Source: Oscillospiraceae bacterium (GTDB lineage Bacteria; Bacillota_A; Clostridia; Oscillospirales; Ruminococcaceae). From it: 64,000 nt of DNA. The DNA lies in NCBI GenBank assembly GCA_017523995.1, contig JAFWUX010000004.1, forward strand, positions 10,569 to 74,568. Direction: 5' to 3'. Within the stretch, counting starts at the first letter, position 1. Each line of letters opens with the position of its first letter. This document shows positions 33,433-41,871 of the stretch, piece after piece. The position numbers were made by a program, and so were the translations under genes. Under the pieces are notes generated by a model. That model was not told where the DNA came from and made no database searches. It saw only the letters and a list, made by a program, of their open reading frames with translations.

Positions 33433-34147
33433 ATGAAACAATCCGCAAAGAAAAAAGAGGGCATTGCCCGTCTGATTGAGTTAGCATCTGCTAACAAATG
33501 GCGGATGGCCGCCGCATGTACTTTGTCCGTGCTGTCAAGCGTGTGCCGGATTGTGCCGTTTTTCACGATCTACAAGGTGCTGCAAACACTGATCCGCTGC
33601 TATGCATCCGGAACGGCGTTCACATTTGCAGGCGTCAAAGGGCTCGTGCTGATCACTGCCGTGAGTGCCGTGTTCTACGGCGTTTTCGCCTATGCTTCGG
33701 CGATGCTCTCGCACGGGGCTGCGTTCGATATCCTCTATGAACTGCGCATGAATCGAGAATCTATCGTCCAGCATTGTCGCGAACGGCGCTGTCATTCTGA
33801 TCCGTTTGCTCATTGCGCTGATCGTGCTGAGCATCTTCAATGTGAAAATGACGCTGGCGATGTTCATTGTGATCCCATTGGCAATTCCGTTTGCGGTTAT
33901 CAGCTATCAGCGGGTGGCGCACACCGGCGCGGAGCTGATCGCAATCCAGCAGCAGACGGCGGCGAATGTGATCGAATACGCCGGCGGCATCACCACGCTG
34001 CAGGCCTATGACCGGACAGGCAGTGCGTTCACGGAGCTGAAAAACAGCTTTGCAAAAATGCGGGATGATTCCAAACGGCAGGAGAAGGCAGGCGGCGCGG
34101 TGTCAATGTGCGGCAGGAAGTCAAACGAAATATGCGGACAATCATAA
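33433..34147 (+). pseudogene. Broken ABC exporter, membrane domain remnant
   Basis: The first ~105 codons give the N-terminal membrane part of an ABC exporter (LSSVCRIVPFFTIYKVLQTL...YELRM). At about 33750 the frame is lost; another frame continues with later parts of the same domain (ENLSSSIVANGAVILIRLLI ... LAMFIVIPLAIPFAVISYQR ... YAGGITTLQAYDRTG), as expected after an out-of-frame internal deletion. It stops at 34147 with no ATPase domain. The layout recalls IrtAB-type or multidrug half transporters. It cannot make a working transporter. Confidence 0.8.
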
Positions 34148-34196
34148 AGCCGCGCCGCTGTCTGGATCTGAGAATCATTCGGAGGAGGAAACTGAA

Positions 34197-34697
34197 ATGC
34201 TTTTGACTGTTTTTCTGGCGCTCGTCTTCTGCGCCGCAATCTCACTGATGCTGCTTTCTGCAGTGGCATTCATTCAAAATAACCGGTTCTTTTCATCGGC
34301 GCCGAAAGAGGCGCAAGCGTTGCTGAAGCCAAGAGATACAGAACTGTTCTACGGTGCCAGAATCATCGGGTGGACGCTGATGATCTTCAGCCTGCTGATG
34401 ATCGCAGGTGTCGGCGTGATTTCGATCTGGGACGGTTTCCGGAGCGGCTATACATTCCGGCAGTTTTTCCTGCGTTTCGTTACGATCTTTACCGTTTACA
34501 AGCTCTATGACATGATCTGCTTTGACTGGTTTCTGCTCTGCAAATTCAGATTCTTCCAGCATTATTATCCGGAAGTAGCGCCTGTTTATAACGGCAGAAA
34601 ATATGGCTATAACATCAAAAGTCAGCTATTGAAGCTGCTTGTCATTTTCCCTGCGGCATCTGCACTGGCAGCGTGGATCTGTACGCTGTTCCGTTGA
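34197..34697 (+). CDS. Membrane protein of unknown function (166 aa)
   Basis: Four hydrophobic segments (~1-25, ~53-75, ~92-112 and ~145-163) and a conserved-looking aromatic block (YDMICFDWFLLCKFRFFQHYY cut to its core: CFDWFLLC). GGAGGAGG precedes the ATG at 34197. It follows the broken exporter by 49 bp and may have shared its transcript. I do not recognise the family. Confidence 0.7.
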   Translation: MLLTVFLALVFCAAISLMLLSAVAFIQNNRFFSSAPKEAQALLKPRDTELFYGARIIGWTLMIFSLLMIAGVGVISIWDGFRSGYTFRQFFLRFVTIFTVYKLYDMICFDWFLLCKFRFFQHYYPEVAPVYNGRKYGYNIKSQLLKLLVIFPAASALAAWICTLFR

Positions 34698-34856
34698 TTT
34701 GACAGTGCAGAGGCACACACGCGCACACTTACCGATCCCGTCTGATTCAGTCATCAGGCGGGATTGCTGCTTTCTGCACATTCGGATAAAATCCGGATTT
34801 TTCCGCCTGCGCTTCAAAGTGATGGCAATACAGCAGAAAGCGGACATTTTCGCCCA

Positions 34857-34885
34857 TTGACTGCCGTATCAATTTATAGTACAAT
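34857..34885 (+). promoter_or_regulatory. Promoter of the zincin-dockerin gene
   Basis: TTGACT, 17-bp spacer, TACAAT. Confidence 0.75.
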
Positions 34886-34956
34886 GAGGGCAGACGGTTC
34901 CGGAGCTCAGGCAGATCAATGAGCCGTCATTTGGGGATAAAACGGGGAGGATTATC

Positions 34957-37608
34957 ATGAGGAGAAAAAAAGCGGCAGCACTGCTGACTGCCGGTATCAC
35001 GGCAGTTTCCATGCTTCAGATGTTTCCGGCAGACATATCCGCGGAGGAGGCGTATCTGATCCGCGATAAATGGGGCTACTGCCAATCTGCGCATTATGCA
35101 GAATCCGAGCATTTTGTCATCTTCTACGGCGATCATGACACAACGGGACTGGTCAACGATCAGTTCCTGAAACGGAACCTTGCTGACTACGAGACGCTGT
35201 GGAAATGCTACGGCGAATATCTCGGTATGCAGAATATGAATGTCGATGTCTACGGCAAGAGCACACAGAAATACAAGACAAATGTCTACCTGACGAACAC
35301 CGGACTGAGCCAGTATCCCGAAGGCTGGGCGTTCATGAGTTCAGAGGACGGCTACGGCATCGAGATTATCAGTCCGGAAGCCATGCAGGATGAACTGACA
35401 ATCGCGCATGAATTCGGGCATGTTGTCACGATGCAGCAGAAGGCATGGGTCGATCAGGAGATCACCGGTGCGTGGTGGGAACCGCTCGCAAACTGGTTCC
35501 GCGAGATGTATCTGATGAGCGATTATTATACGGGCAGCACCAAAACATGCTGGTTTGAACCGTATATCCGCAATATGAGCCTTTCGTTTCCGCACGGCCG
35601 CGATTATTACGAGGTCTGGCCGTTCCTTGTCTATCTGGAAACGAATCCCGACGGTCTGCCGGGGCTCGGACAGTTTACGGTTCGGCGCATGATCTCTGAG
35701 GCTAAGCAGAATGAATATCCGTTTGATACAATCGCGCGGCTTTCCGGCATGGATGCGCAGACGCTGTTCGGACACTATGCAAAGCGCATGGCGACCTTTG
35801 ATCTCGGCATGAAAGAAGCGTATCAGCAGGAGTTTCAGCAAAAGCTGAAAGACAGCCCGTATTACCGGAACCTGTTTTATACGGTCTTGCAGGACTGCGG
35901 CACAGGCTGGCTCCAGTCGCCGCAATGGGAGGCGCCGATGCAGGGCGGCATCAATATCATTCCGCTGACGGTCACCGGCAAACAGATCAAAGCGGAGCTG
36001 CGCGGGCTTTCCGATGATGCAAATGCGGCATGGAAAGCGTGCATCGTCACGGTCGATGCAAACGGAAAAGAGCATTACTCCGATCTCTTTGACAGCGGCG
36101 AATCTGCTGCTGTTTCTGCGGAAAACATCACGCAGGCATATCTGACCGTCTCCGCGATGCCGAAAACGCTTTACCGCGTGAACGCATTTCACAAGGAAAA
36201 GGATTCGTCCTATAAGGACGGCGACGAACGCAGACGATACCCCTATGAGATCAAACTGGACGGCGCATCCGTGCAGCAGTCCGGCGGATATTCCAAAGGC
36301 AAAGGACATGTCCATGCAAACGGCGGCGGCTGGGTTGCAGATACGGCGCGCGTTTCGGATTCGGTCTATGTCGGGCCGGACGCAATGGTGCTCGGTGCAG
36401 CAAATATCTCCGGCAATGTCCGCATCACGGATCATGCGATTGTCACGGGCAATACGATCATCAAGGACAACGCCGTGATTGCCGACCATGCGGTTGTGCA
36501 CGGCGGCGGCTGGGTCTATGTCAACGAATGGAAAACCGGCAATGTCGAAATCAGCGGGAATGCCGTTGTCAGCGGCAGCGCGGTTGTGACAGGTATGTGC
36601 AAAATCTCCGGCAGCGCGAAAGTCACGCAAAAAGCATATGTCTGCGAAGCGGTGACGGTCACAGACAACGCGGTCATCAAAGGCAATGCGTATGTCTACG
36701 GCAGCGGTGCGTATTCCGGTCAGGCAATCGCAGACGGCGACTATGCAAATGCCGAGACCAAAACCGGCGGTGTCGGCTTTGGCTGGCTCGATGACAACGG
36801 CTGGTATCAAACTGCTGACGGCTATCTTGCAGACTATGATTTCTCGGAGCCGACAAACTTCTGGGCGAAGGATCAGTCAACCGCAACAAACGCACGGCAG
36901 AACGGCGCAGAATGGGCTGCAGAACGAACCTCGGCAAAAGGCGTCCTGAACTTTGACGGCTCAGATGACTGTCTGCTGCCGGATACAAGTCTGCTTCAAA
37001 CCGACAGCCTGCAAATCAGTTTTGCTGTTCTCCCGAACGGCGGCGTGAATCAGGAGCTGCTCCGTTTCGGCGATGACAAAGCATATCTTGCATTCACGCC
37101 GGAAAATGCCGAAGGAAACGCCGTGCTGACGATCACCGACGGCAAAACATCCGGAACGCTCTCTGCTCCGGCACTGCCGCGGGGCGAATGGAGCAAAGTC
37201 TCAGTGCATCTGATGAACGGCAAAGCCGCGCTGCACATCAACGGCGAAGTTGCCGACAGCAAGAGCATTTCGCTGACGGCGCTCGATGTCATGTGCGCAT
37301 CGCAGGATGATCAGGCAGTCATCGGAAAAGGATTCAAAGGCGCCCTCGATTATCTCCGGTTCAGCTTCAAACCGGCCGCCGAACCGACGGTTACATATAC
37401 CGGAAAGGAAGCACCGAAGATTACCGCACTCAGGGGCGATATCAACAAGGACGGAAAATGCGACAAAGCCGATGCCGTACTGCTTCTGCAGTATCTGCTG
37501 ACTGCTGAAACGGCGCTTCCGGACTGGAATGCCGGTGATCTGGACAATAACGGCAGGCTCAATGCAAATGATCTCACCTTGCTGAAAGGTCTGCTTCTTA
37601 ATCCGTAA
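34957..37608 (+). CDS. Secreted HEFGH zincin-like protein with beta-helix, LamG-like module and dockerin
   Basis: Secreted multidomain protein of 883 residues. Signal peptide (~1-29); a DUF6055-like domain with a zinc-protease motif AHEFGH (about residue 150) and a downstream Glu in WWEPLANWF; a beta region (~320-430); a left-handed beta-helix of hexapeptide-type repeats (~450-600, such as GNVRITDHAIVTGN); a LamG/concanavalin-like domain (~640-810); and a C-terminal dockerin (~825-882, DINKDGKCDKAD and DLDNNGRLNAND). It may process or bind plant cell wall glycoproteins as a scaffold-borne protease. GGGGAGG precedes the ATG. Confidence 0.85.
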   Translation: MRRKKAAALLTAGITAVSMLQMFPADISAEEAYLIRDKWGYCQSAHYAESEHFVIFYGDHDTTGLVNDQFLKRNLADYETLWKCYGEYLGMQNMNVDVYGKSTQKYKTNVYLTNTGLSQYPEGWAFMSSEDGYGIEIISPEAMQDELTIAHEFGHVVTMQQKAWVDQEITGAWWEPLANWFREMYLMSDYYTGSTKTCWFEPYIRNMSLSFPHGRDYYEVWPFLVYLETNPDGLPGLGQFTVRRMISEAKQNEYPFDTIARLSGMDAQTLFGHYAKRMATFDLGMKEAYQQEFQQKLKDSPYYRNLFYTVLQDCGTGWLQSPQWEAPMQGGINIIPLTVTGKQIKAELRGLSDDANAAWKACIVTVDANGKEHYSDLFDSGESAAVSAENITQAYLTVSAMPKTLYRVNAFHKEKDSSYKDGDERRRYPYEIKLDGASVQQSGGYSKGKGHVHANGGGWVADTARVSDSVYVGPDAMVLGAANISGNVRITDHAIVTGNTIIKDNAVIADHAVVHGGGWVYVNEWKTGNVEISGNAVVSGSAVVTGMCKISGSAKVTQKAYVCEAVTVTDNAVIKGNAYVYGSGAYSGQAIADGDYANAETKTGGVGFGWLDDNGWYQTADGYLADYDFSEPTNFWAKDQSTATNARQNGAEWAAERTSAKGVLNFDGSDDCLLPDTSLLQTDSLQISFAVLPNGGVNQELLRFGDDKAYLAFTPENAEGNAVLTITDGKTSGTLSAPALPRGEWSKVSVHLMNGKAALHINGEVADSKSISLTALDVMCASQDDQAVIGKGFKGALDYLRFSFKPAAEPTVTYTGKEAPKITALRGDINKDGKCDKADAVLLLQYLLTAETALPDWNAGDLDNNGRLNANDLTLLKGLLLNP

Positions 37609-37633
37609 CAGGAATGTCACTGCGTCCTGAAAC

Positions 37634-37663
37634 AAAGCAGCGCCCCGCTTGGAGCGCTGCTTT
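37634..37663 (+). terminator. Terminator of the zincin-dockerin gene
   Basis: AAAGCAGCGC pairs with GCGCTGCTTT, followed by TTTTT. Confidence 0.8.
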
Positions 37664-37727
37664 TTCTTCATATGTGCGATGTTGCTTCGCTGATAAAATG
37701 TGATATCATACCTTCGTGCGCATCGGC

Positions 37728-39929
37728 TCAGAGTGTGATCAGCCTTGCGATGGCGCGCAGGATCATCACAACATCCTCGGAATCGGGCAGACCGGAGCTG
37801 TTGACATCCGCGTTCTTCATGCCGGCCTGCTTCACAACAACATTCGGGTCCTCGGCAAGCAGCCTTGCAAGGATCACCGCGTCACTGACATCGACCATGC
37901 CGTCACAGTTGACATCACCTGTTTTTTCTTCCGCCTGCGGACTGCTGATAGCAGTGAAACGCCGTCCGTATTTCTTTGCATAGGCTTCGACCGCCGCACC
38001 GCCTTTGCTGCAGATCGTACCGTCAAAGATATATTCGGTTTCACCGTCAGCCGCAGATTCCGTGCGGTTGCTGATCGTCGCAGCACCTGCCGCTTCATCA
38101 TAGATCACGCAGTCCGGATTCAGAATCGTGACCGCGGATAGCTGCCCGCACGCCGCAAATGCCTCTGCACCGATTGCCGCGATATTCTCCGGCAGTGTGA
38201 TCTGCTCCAGCGAACTGCAGCGGAAAAATGTCCGGTCTTTGATCTCAGTGACACCCGCCGGAATGTTGATCTCCTGCAGAGCTGCGCACTGACTGAACGC
38301 ACCGGCGCCGATCTCCTTGAGCTGCTTCGGCAGATTCACGGTATTCAGATTCGGGCATGCACTGAACGCCTCCTGCCCGATGCTTTTGACGCTCGCCGGA
38401 ACCGTGAGGCTCGTCAGATTCCGGTTGCCGCTGCATGCAAACGCCTCAATTCTTGTCACGCCGTCCGGCACTGTCACATCATATGCTGTTGTCCGCGCAC
38501 AGACAAGCACACGGTTGATGATCAGAAGCAGGCTTTCGTTCATCCGGTCTTCCAGCCATGCCGTACCGGTGAATGCATCCTTTCCGAAGGACGTGACGCT
38601 CTCCGGAATGATCATCCGGCTGAGATTTTTGCAGCCGTAAAATGCGCGCGTGCCGATGCCTGTCACGCCGTCCGCGATCTCGGCCTTTCGGATCGCATCC
38701 AGATAATCTGCATAGGGCGGTGCGTCCTCATAATCGCCCATGTTTCCCGTGCCCGTAATTGTCAGGATGCCCTGACTGTCAAGCGACCATGTCACGTTGT
38801 CACCCGCTGCACCGCATGCGCCGGATGCGACCGGTTTTGCACCGAGGTCAAAGAAATCCCGCCCGTATGTTTCTGCATAGGCTTCGACCGCTGCGCCGCC
38901 ATAGCTATATATCGTACCGTTGAAGAAATAGCGGTTCGCCGCTCCGGTCACGCGCTCATAGCCGTTGCTGATCGTCGCGCCGTTTGCGAAATTCTCCTGA
39001 ATCACGCAGTCCGGATTCCGGATGATGATGCGCGCGAGGGATTTGCAGCAACTGAACGCATCTGCGCCGATACTTTTGACACTCGCCGGAAGGTCAATGA
39101 TTTCCAGCTGATCGCAGTCTGCAAAGGTGGCGGTCGCAATGCTCTCCACGCCTTCCGGAATGCGGATATCCTGCAGGTTTGTGCAGCTGCGGAAGGCGCT
39201 GCTGCCGATGCTTTCCACGGTTTCCGGCAGCGAAACCGTTTCCAGTTCTCGGCATTGATAAAAGGCGGCTGCCCCGATTGCGGTCAGACCTTCCGGCAGC
39301 GTCACATGCTTCACAGTCTGGCTGCACCCGGAGAATGCCGATGCCCCGATTTTTGCAATGCCGTCCGGAACGGTGAGATCCGGCTGCTCCGTCCTGACGG
39401 AAAGCAGAATCCGGTTGACGATCAGGAACGGGCTTTCCGCAAGCCGGTTCTCCATCCACGGTGTACCGGAAAACGCATTCTGCCCGATATCCGTGACGCT
39501 CTCCGGAACGGTGAGCTCCGCGAGACTTGTGCAGCCTTCAAATGCACACGCTGCAATCGCCGTGACGCTTTCCGGAACGGTGATTTCTGTCAGAGCCGTG
39601 CATCCGGCGCATGCATACATACCGATGCCTGTCACGCCGTCTTCAAAGACAACGCTCCGGATATCCTGCAGATACGCTGCATAAGGGGCTGTGCTTTTGT
39701 GTGTGATCTGACTGAGCTGCCAGTCCTTCATATCGCCCGCGCCGGAAAAAGTCAGTGTGCCTGCGCTGTCCAGCGTCCATGTGAGGCTGCCTTCCTCTGC
39801 GCCGCAGTCGCCGGATGCGATATATGCCTGCGGTTCTCCGTCCGCAGCAGCGGGAACGCCCGTTTGCAGCAGGCTGAGTGCCGCAGCCGCGGCAGCAGCG
39901 ATGCTTCTGTAGAATCCTGTCTGTTTCAT
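37728..39929 (-). CDS. Secreted BspA-type leucine-rich repeat protein with C-terminal dockerin
   Basis: Secreted protein of 733 residues. Signal peptide (~1-30); two homologous modules (~40-360 and ~370-640), each starting with an ASGxCGA...TW.LDS.G.LT.(S/T)G.G(D/N)M segment and continuing with BspA-like leucine-rich repeats (LTVPESVTDIGQNAFSG type), then a shared linker (YSYGGAAVEAYAETYGR); and a dockerin (~650-733, DVNCDGMVDVSD). The repeats suggest adhesion to protein or glycan. It lies 42 bp after the anti-sigma-like gene, so it belongs to the sigma operon. AAGGGGG precedes the ATG. Confidence 0.9.
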   Translation of the reverse strand: MKQTGFYRSIAAAAAAALSLLQTGVPAAADGEPQAYIASGDCGAEEGSLTWTLDSAGTLTFSGAGDMKDWQLSQITHKSTAPYAAYLQDIRSVVFEDGVTGIGMYACAGCTALTEITVPESVTAIAACAFEGCTSLAELTVPESVTDIGQNAFSGTPWMENRLAESPFLIVNRILLSVRTEQPDLTVPDGIAKIGASAFSGCSQTVKHVTLPEGLTAIGAAAFYQCRELETVSLPETVESIGSSAFRSCTNLQDIRIPEGVESIATATFADCDQLEIIDLPASVKSIGADAFSCCKSLARIIIRNPDCVIQENFANGATISNGYERVTGAANRYFFNGTIYSYGGAAVEAYAETYGRDFFDLGAKPVASGACGAAGDNVTWSLDSQGILTITGTGNMGDYEDAPPYADYLDAIRKAEIADGVTGIGTRAFYGCKNLSRMIIPESVTSFGKDAFTGTAWLEDRMNESLLLIINRVLVCARTTAYDVTVPDGVTRIEAFACSGNRNLTSLTVPASVKSIGQEAFSACPNLNTVNLPKQLKEIGAGAFSQCAALQEINIPAGVTEIKDRTFFRCSSLEQITLPENIAAIGAEAFAACGQLSAVTILNPDCVIYDEAAGAATISNRTESAADGETEYIFDGTICSKGGAAVEAYAKKYGRRFTAISSPQAEEKTGDVNCDGMVDVSDAVILARLLAEDPNVVVKQAGMKNADVNSSGLPDSEDVVMILRAIARLITL

Positions 39930-39971
39930 GATATTTCCCCCTTTCAGGTTTCTGCAATCATGTGTATCTGC

Positions 39972-41084
39972 TCAATCCGTTTCTTCGGTGAACACAAGCT
40001 GATCGCCGTTCAGTTCGATGCTTCCTCTTTCCTTCGGCGCACCGTGATATTCAGAACCCGGCGGATAGAAAATCCTGCGCGTGACGCTCCATTGCGCCGT
40101 GCCGTCCGCATCCTGCTCGAGGTTCAGATTATACATATAGAACCCGCCGACAGAAAGATCGCCCTTTTCGCCAAGTTCATAGGTTGTCTGCGTGCGGTGC
40201 TCATAGACATACACCGTGCTGTCAAGATACGGTTCGTAATATGCATCGGAAAATGTCTGGATACAAATCTCCGGCAGACCGTCACCGTTGAGATCATCTG
40301 CAAGGACTGCGGTGATCGGGCTGCCTTCACAGATCAGCTTTGTTTCCCCGTCCGCTGTCACCCAGAGGCGGTCCGGCAGTTTCTCGTATGCATAATACCG
40401 CTCCAGCGTGAACTGCACATCCGGAAAGGCATCCAGTGTCTTCCGGTACAGCTGACGCTGCGGCGAATCGAAAGAAGAATACAGAATCCTGCAGACGTCC
40501 GGCGGGGGCGCGGTCTGAGCGGAATCGGCTGTTGTCACGGTTGTGACGGCTGCTGACACCGTCTCTGCCGCAGTTGTTTGCATCGCTGTTGCTGTTGTTC
40601 CGGCAGATGGCTGCGCAGCCTTTGTGTCTGCATTTGTCAGAGCGGCTGCCGCAGTCTGTGTCACCGCTGCGGTCTGCATCGCAGCGGTTGTGAGGGCAGC
40701 CGTTGTCCGCGCTGTTGTCAGATCGGATCCGGCGGCGGTCGATGCAGAAGATATCTGCGTTCCGGCGATCACCGGCAAGGCAGTCGGTTCTGTTGTCTGC
40801 GGCGTGCCGGAAAATTCGGTATACTCTGCCGGTTTGCTGCCGCGCATGATCAGATATCCGAAGCCGACTGCAAACAGCAGGCAGGCTGCCGCAACAGCAG
40901 CCGGAACGATGCGGGAGACCCGGACAGGCTGCACTGCGGAAACCGGCTCCGGCAGATCATACTGCAGCGCCGTTCCGTCCGCCGGCAGCTCCGGTTCGTC
41001 TGCACCGGTCAGATCATCCATGCATGCACCGATCATGTCAGCAGGGACATTTCCGAGTGCTTTCATTATATCCAATGCAATCAC
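39972..41084 (-). CDS. Membrane anti-sigma-like protein with extracellular sensor domain
   Basis: Protein of 370 residues starting at a GTG that overlaps the stop of the sigma gene (GTGA), preceded by GAAAGGAAGG. The cytoplasmic ~60 residues (IALDIMKALGNVPADMIGACMDDL) would bind the sigma factor; a transmembrane helix (IVPAAVAAACLLFAVGFGYL) leads to a Thr/Ala-rich linker of ~100 residues and a ~140-residue external domain with an FG-GAP-like calcium motif (DDLNGDGLPEICI). The anti-sigma role is inferred from position and topology; no recognised anti-sigma motif was seen. Confidence 0.72.
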   Translation of the reverse strand: MIALDIMKALGNVPADMIGACMDDLTGADEPELPADGTALQYDLPEPVSAVQPVRVSRIVPAAVAAACLLFAVGFGYLIMRGSKPAEYTEFSGTPQTTEPTALPVIAGTQISSASTAAGSDLTTARTTAALTTAAMQTAAVTQTAAAALTNADTKAAQPSAGTTATAMQTTAAETVSAAVTTVTTADSAQTAPPPDVCRILYSSFDSPQRQLYRKTLDAFPDVQFTLERYYAYEKLPDRLWVTADGETKLICEGSPITAVLADDLNGDGLPEICIQTFSDAYYEPYLDSTVYVYEHRTQTTYELGEKGDLSVGGFYMYNLNLEQDADGTAQWSVTRRIFYPPGSEYHGAPKERGSIELNGDQLVFTEETD

Positions 41085-41641
41085 AGCAATCCTTCCTTTC
41101 TGAGATATTCTTTCAGCTTCTCCCTTGTCCGGAGCAGATCCATTTTCACTGCACTGACGCTCATGCCGTATTTCTGCGCAATCGCCTGCACGGATTCCGA
41201 CATAAAATACCGCAGCAGAAAAATGTTCCGTTTCCGCTCCGGCAGCGCCTGAAGCCATGCGGTCAGGGCGGCAGTCAGCTCGCGCTGTTCGACCTGATGC
41301 TCAACCTGCTCGCCGGATGGAATGATCTCCGCCAGTTCATCCAGCGCCGCACAAAACTGCGTGCCGCCGCGCTTTTGCCTGTGCGCTTTTTCATAGCGGT
41401 CGATCGCGGTACAGCGGACGAGTGAAGCAAGATATGCAGGCAGATGTTCCGGACAGTTCGGGGGGATTGAATTCCAGACATCCAGCAGCATATCACTGAC
41501 GCATTCCTCTGCATCCTCACGGCTTCCGGTCATGCGGTACGCGATCTGATAACACATTGCGCCGTACTGCGCCCGAATGATCTGCAGCGCGGATTCATCC
41601 CGCTTTTGCAGCAGTGACAGGATCCGGTCATCATCGTGCAT
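41081..41641 (-). CDS. ECF-type RNA polymerase sigma factor
   Basis: Protein of 186 residues. Sigma region 2 (YQIAYRMTGSREDAEECVSD...LDVWNSIP) and region 4 (LPERKRNIFLLRYFMSESVQAIAQ...) are both clear, with the short linker of ECF factors. The ATG at 41641 is chosen for its AAAGGGGGTGA site. It heads an operon with a membrane anti-sigma-like protein and an LRR-dockerin protein, so its regulon likely includes surface proteins. Confidence 0.92.
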   Translation of the reverse strand: MHDDDRILSLLQKRDESALQIIRAQYGAMCYQIAYRMTGSREDAEECVSDMLLDVWNSIPPNCPEHLPAYLASLVRCTAIDRYEKAHRQKRGGTQFCAALDELAEIIPSGEQVEHQVEQRELTAALTAWLQALPERKRNIFLLRYFMSESVQAIAQKYGMSVSAVKMDLLRTREKLKEYLRKEGLL

Positions 41642-41719
41642 TGCTTCACCCCCTTTGTACATATAGTCGGCATTTTTCTGCTTTGGTCACTTAAAAATTC
41701 AAATTTTATTCTATCCATA

Positions 41720-41748
41720 TTATAACCGGTATAAAGGTGAAATGCAAG
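41720..41748 (-). promoter_or_regulatory. Promoter of the sigma operon
   Basis: Minus strand: TTGCAT (41743-41748), 17-bp spacer, TATAAT (41720-41725). It resembles the housekeeping consensus rather than an ECF site. Confidence 0.75.
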
Positions 41749-41814
41749 TATCAGCACTGCGGCTGCCGATTTTTCGGGGTGAAGGCTTTTCACGCAGTGA
41801 AGCAATAAATGACT

Positions 41815-41843
41815 TGACGCTGCCCTGTTCATGTGATATAATC
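41815..41843 (+). promoter_or_regulatory. Promoter of the MutS-like gene
   Basis: TTGACG, 17-bp spacer, TATAAT. Confidence 0.8.
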
Positions 41844-41871
41844 ATATCAATTTTACAAGCGGAGGTACATC

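Noticed and set aside
35341..36810. 489-residue minus-strand frame
   Set aside because: Antisense to the zincin-dockerin gene; Ile/Arg/His-rich shadow.
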